The notes under the pieces are model-generated. The model was not told the origin of the DNA. It saw only the letters and a program-made list of their open reading frames with translations, and ran no database searches. From Saccoglossus kowalevskii (Eukaryota > Hemichordata > Enteropneusta > Harrimaniidae), in NCBI RefSeq assembly GCF_000003605.2, contig NW_003140064.1:1-20310 (forward strand): a stretch of DNA of 20,310 bases, given 5' to 3'. Positions 19,631 to 20,310 of the stretch are shown piece after piece (the first letter of the stretch is position 1; each line of letters begins with the position of its first letter). The position numbers were made by a program, and so were the translations under genes.

Positions 19631-20298
19631 CTTGCAGCTCAATGGTTTGCCTAGGTTATGTTGGCCTGGGAGGTGACATCCACTCATCCCTTCACTGCAG
19701 TACACTTGCAACTCATTGGTTTGCTTCGGTTATGTTGGCCTGGGAGGTGACATCCACTCATCCCTTCACTGTAGTACACTTGCAGCTCAATGGTTTGCCT
19801 AGGTTATGTTGGCTTGGGAGGTGACATCCACTCATCCCTTCACTGCAGTACACTTGCAACTCATTGGTTTGCTTCGGTTATGTTGGCCTGGGAGGTGACA
19901 ACCACTCATCCCTTCACTTGTAGTATACTTGCAGTTCATTGGTTTGCCTAGGTTATGTTGGCCTGGGAGGTGACATCCAGTCATCCCTTCAGTGTAGTAC
20001 ACTTGCAGCTTATTGGTTTGCCTAGGTTATGTTAACCTGGGAGGTGACATCCACTCATCCCTTCACTGTAGTACACTTGCAGTTCATTGGTTTGCCTAGG
20101 TTATGTTGGCCTGGGAGGGGACATCCACTCATCCTTTCCGTGTAGTACACTTGCAGTTCATTGGTTTTTCTAGGTTATGTTGGCCTGGGAGGTGACACCC
20201 ACTCATCCCTTCACTGTAGTATACTTGCAACTCATTGGTTTTTCTGGGTTATGTTGGGCCTGGGAGGTGACACCTACTCATCCCTTCAGTATAGTACA
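19404..20298 (+). repeat. Block Z, copy at the right edge
   Basis: Twelve monomers from GCTTAGG (19404) and TACTAGTA (19478), through two AATGG + TTCGG pairs (19631-19927), GCAGTTC / CCAGTC, GCTTATTGG with GTTAACCTGG (20002) and TTTCCGTG (20076), to TTTTTCTAGG (20150) and TTTTTCTGGG (20224). The order matches 13927-14818 and, apart from the local duplication, 812-1852. It overlaps the last three monomers of the 17-monomer block. Confidence 0.86.
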
Positions 20299-20310
20299 CC
20301 TGCAACGATG
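20224..20310 (+). repeat. Diverged terminal monomer and 12-base remnant
   Basis: The last full monomer has TTGGGCCTGGG, ACACCTACTC and CAGTATAGTACA, and the following 12 bases read CCTGCAACGATG where CTTGCAACTCAT is expected. These changes cluster in the final 60 bases. This could be the start of a degenerate array edge or just one variable monomer; the window ends too soon to tell. Confidence 0.6.

Larger units (their letters stand above)
1..20310 (+). repeat. 74-bp tandem satellite/minisatellite array filling the window
   Basis: The words CTTGCA, TTGGCCTGGGAGG and CATCCCTTCACTG recur every 72 to 77 bases from the first base to the last, with only point changes and small indels between copies. 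Manual phasing gives 274 full monomers and a 12-base tail. The commonest length is 74 bp. A frequent 73-bp form reads CTAGGTATG instead of CTAGGTTATG, and a 77-bp form carries three extra bases near its 3' end. All monomers point the same way and nothing interrupts them. The left end lies outside the window; the right end may lie just beyond it. No CpG occurs in the consensus. This is typical of eukaryotic satellite DNA, but I do not recognise the family. Position relative to a centromere, subtelomere or other site cannot be told from this window. Confidence 0.97.

Noticed and set aside
1-20310. About two dozen open reading frames of 60 to 84 codons on both strands
   Set aside because: All lie wholly within repeat monomers, shift frame every monomer, and recur only because the monomer blocks recur. 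There is no domain, signal peptide or codon pattern.
1-20310. CRISPR array
   Set aside because: There are no distinct spacers between short repeats; the whole 74-bp unit is repeated, and no cas genes are present.
1-20310. G-quadruplex potential in GGTTATGTTGGCCTGGGAGG
   Set aside because: Only two-base G runs in three of four tracts, with a seven-base loop; such weak two-layer motifs are common and not convincing.
1-20310. Internal sub-repeat, because ACTCAT occurs twice per monomer in GCAACTC subtypes
   Set aside because: The flanking bases do not match and the word is absent from other heads, so a shorter ancestral period is not supported.
1-20310. Transposon, tRNA or rRNA sequence within the array
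   Set aside because: No stretch breaks the monomer phase by more than a few bases, and no cloverleaf, terminal inverted repeat or rRNA core is visible.
1-20310. Assembly artefact producing the block duplications
   Set aside because: Not excluded, but the copies carry private differences and distinct hybrid monomers, which simple read collapse or duplication would not create. Read-depth data would settle it.

Overview
The whole window is one tandem repeat array. A monomer of about 74 bp recurs head to tail on the + strand from base 1 to about base 20298. I phased it by eye into 274 complete monomers plus a 12-base remnant. The mean length is about 74.1 bp, with individual monomers of 71 to 82 bp. 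I found no unique sequence, protein-coding gene, RNA gene, transposon or CRISPR array. In the phase used here, position 1 is the first base of CTTGCAGCTCATTGG (1-15). Other landmarks are CCTAGG (20-25), GGCCTGGGAGGTGAC (33-47), ACTCATCCCTTCACTG (52-67) and GTAGTACA (67-74).

The array suggests eukaryotic satellite or minisatellite DNA. It is non-coding, over 20 kb long, organised in higher-order repeats, and its consensus contains no CpG, which fits a genome that methylates CpG. I cannot name the species or a known satellite family from the sequence alone.

Monomers fall into recognisable subtypes set by linked variants. Head variants are GCAGCTC, GCAACTC, GCAGTTC, GCAGCTT and GTAGCTC, followed by ATTGG, AATGG or ACTCG. 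Middle variants are TTTTCCTAGG, TTTGCCTAGG, TTTTTCTAGG, TTTGCTTAGG, TTTGCTTCGG and TTTGTCTAGG. Tail variants are ACATCCACTC, ACACCCACTC, ACATCCAGTC, ACATTCACTC and ACATCCACTAATCC, ending in GTAGTACA, GTAGTATA, GCAGTACA, GTAATATA or TGTACTAGTACA. Subtypes follow one another in fixed orders, so the array has higher-order structure.

Layout: 1-811 mixed subtypes; 812-1852 block Z (TTCGG/CACTTG/TTTCCG subtypes) with a 3-monomer duplication; 1853-3257 mixed, including the most diverged monomers at 2892-3110; 3258-3700 and 4381-4823 a duplicated 6-monomer block; 4824-6226 mixed with several shortened monomers; 6227-7038 lead-in to the main higher-order repeat; 7039-9110 and 9111-11185 two tandem 28-monomer units of about 2.07 kb; 11186-12075 the first 12 monomers of a third; 12297-13704 and 13705-14818 a second tandem duplication containing block Z; 14819-15557 and 16370-17113 further partial copies of the main unit; 15558-16817 and 18370-19630 a 17-monomer block repeated 38 monomers apart; 19404-20298 block Z again, ending in a diverged monomer. 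Several monomers are hybrids of two subtypes and mark sites of unequal exchange or deletion in register. The array reads as the product of repeated unequal exchange or amplification. No genes work together here.
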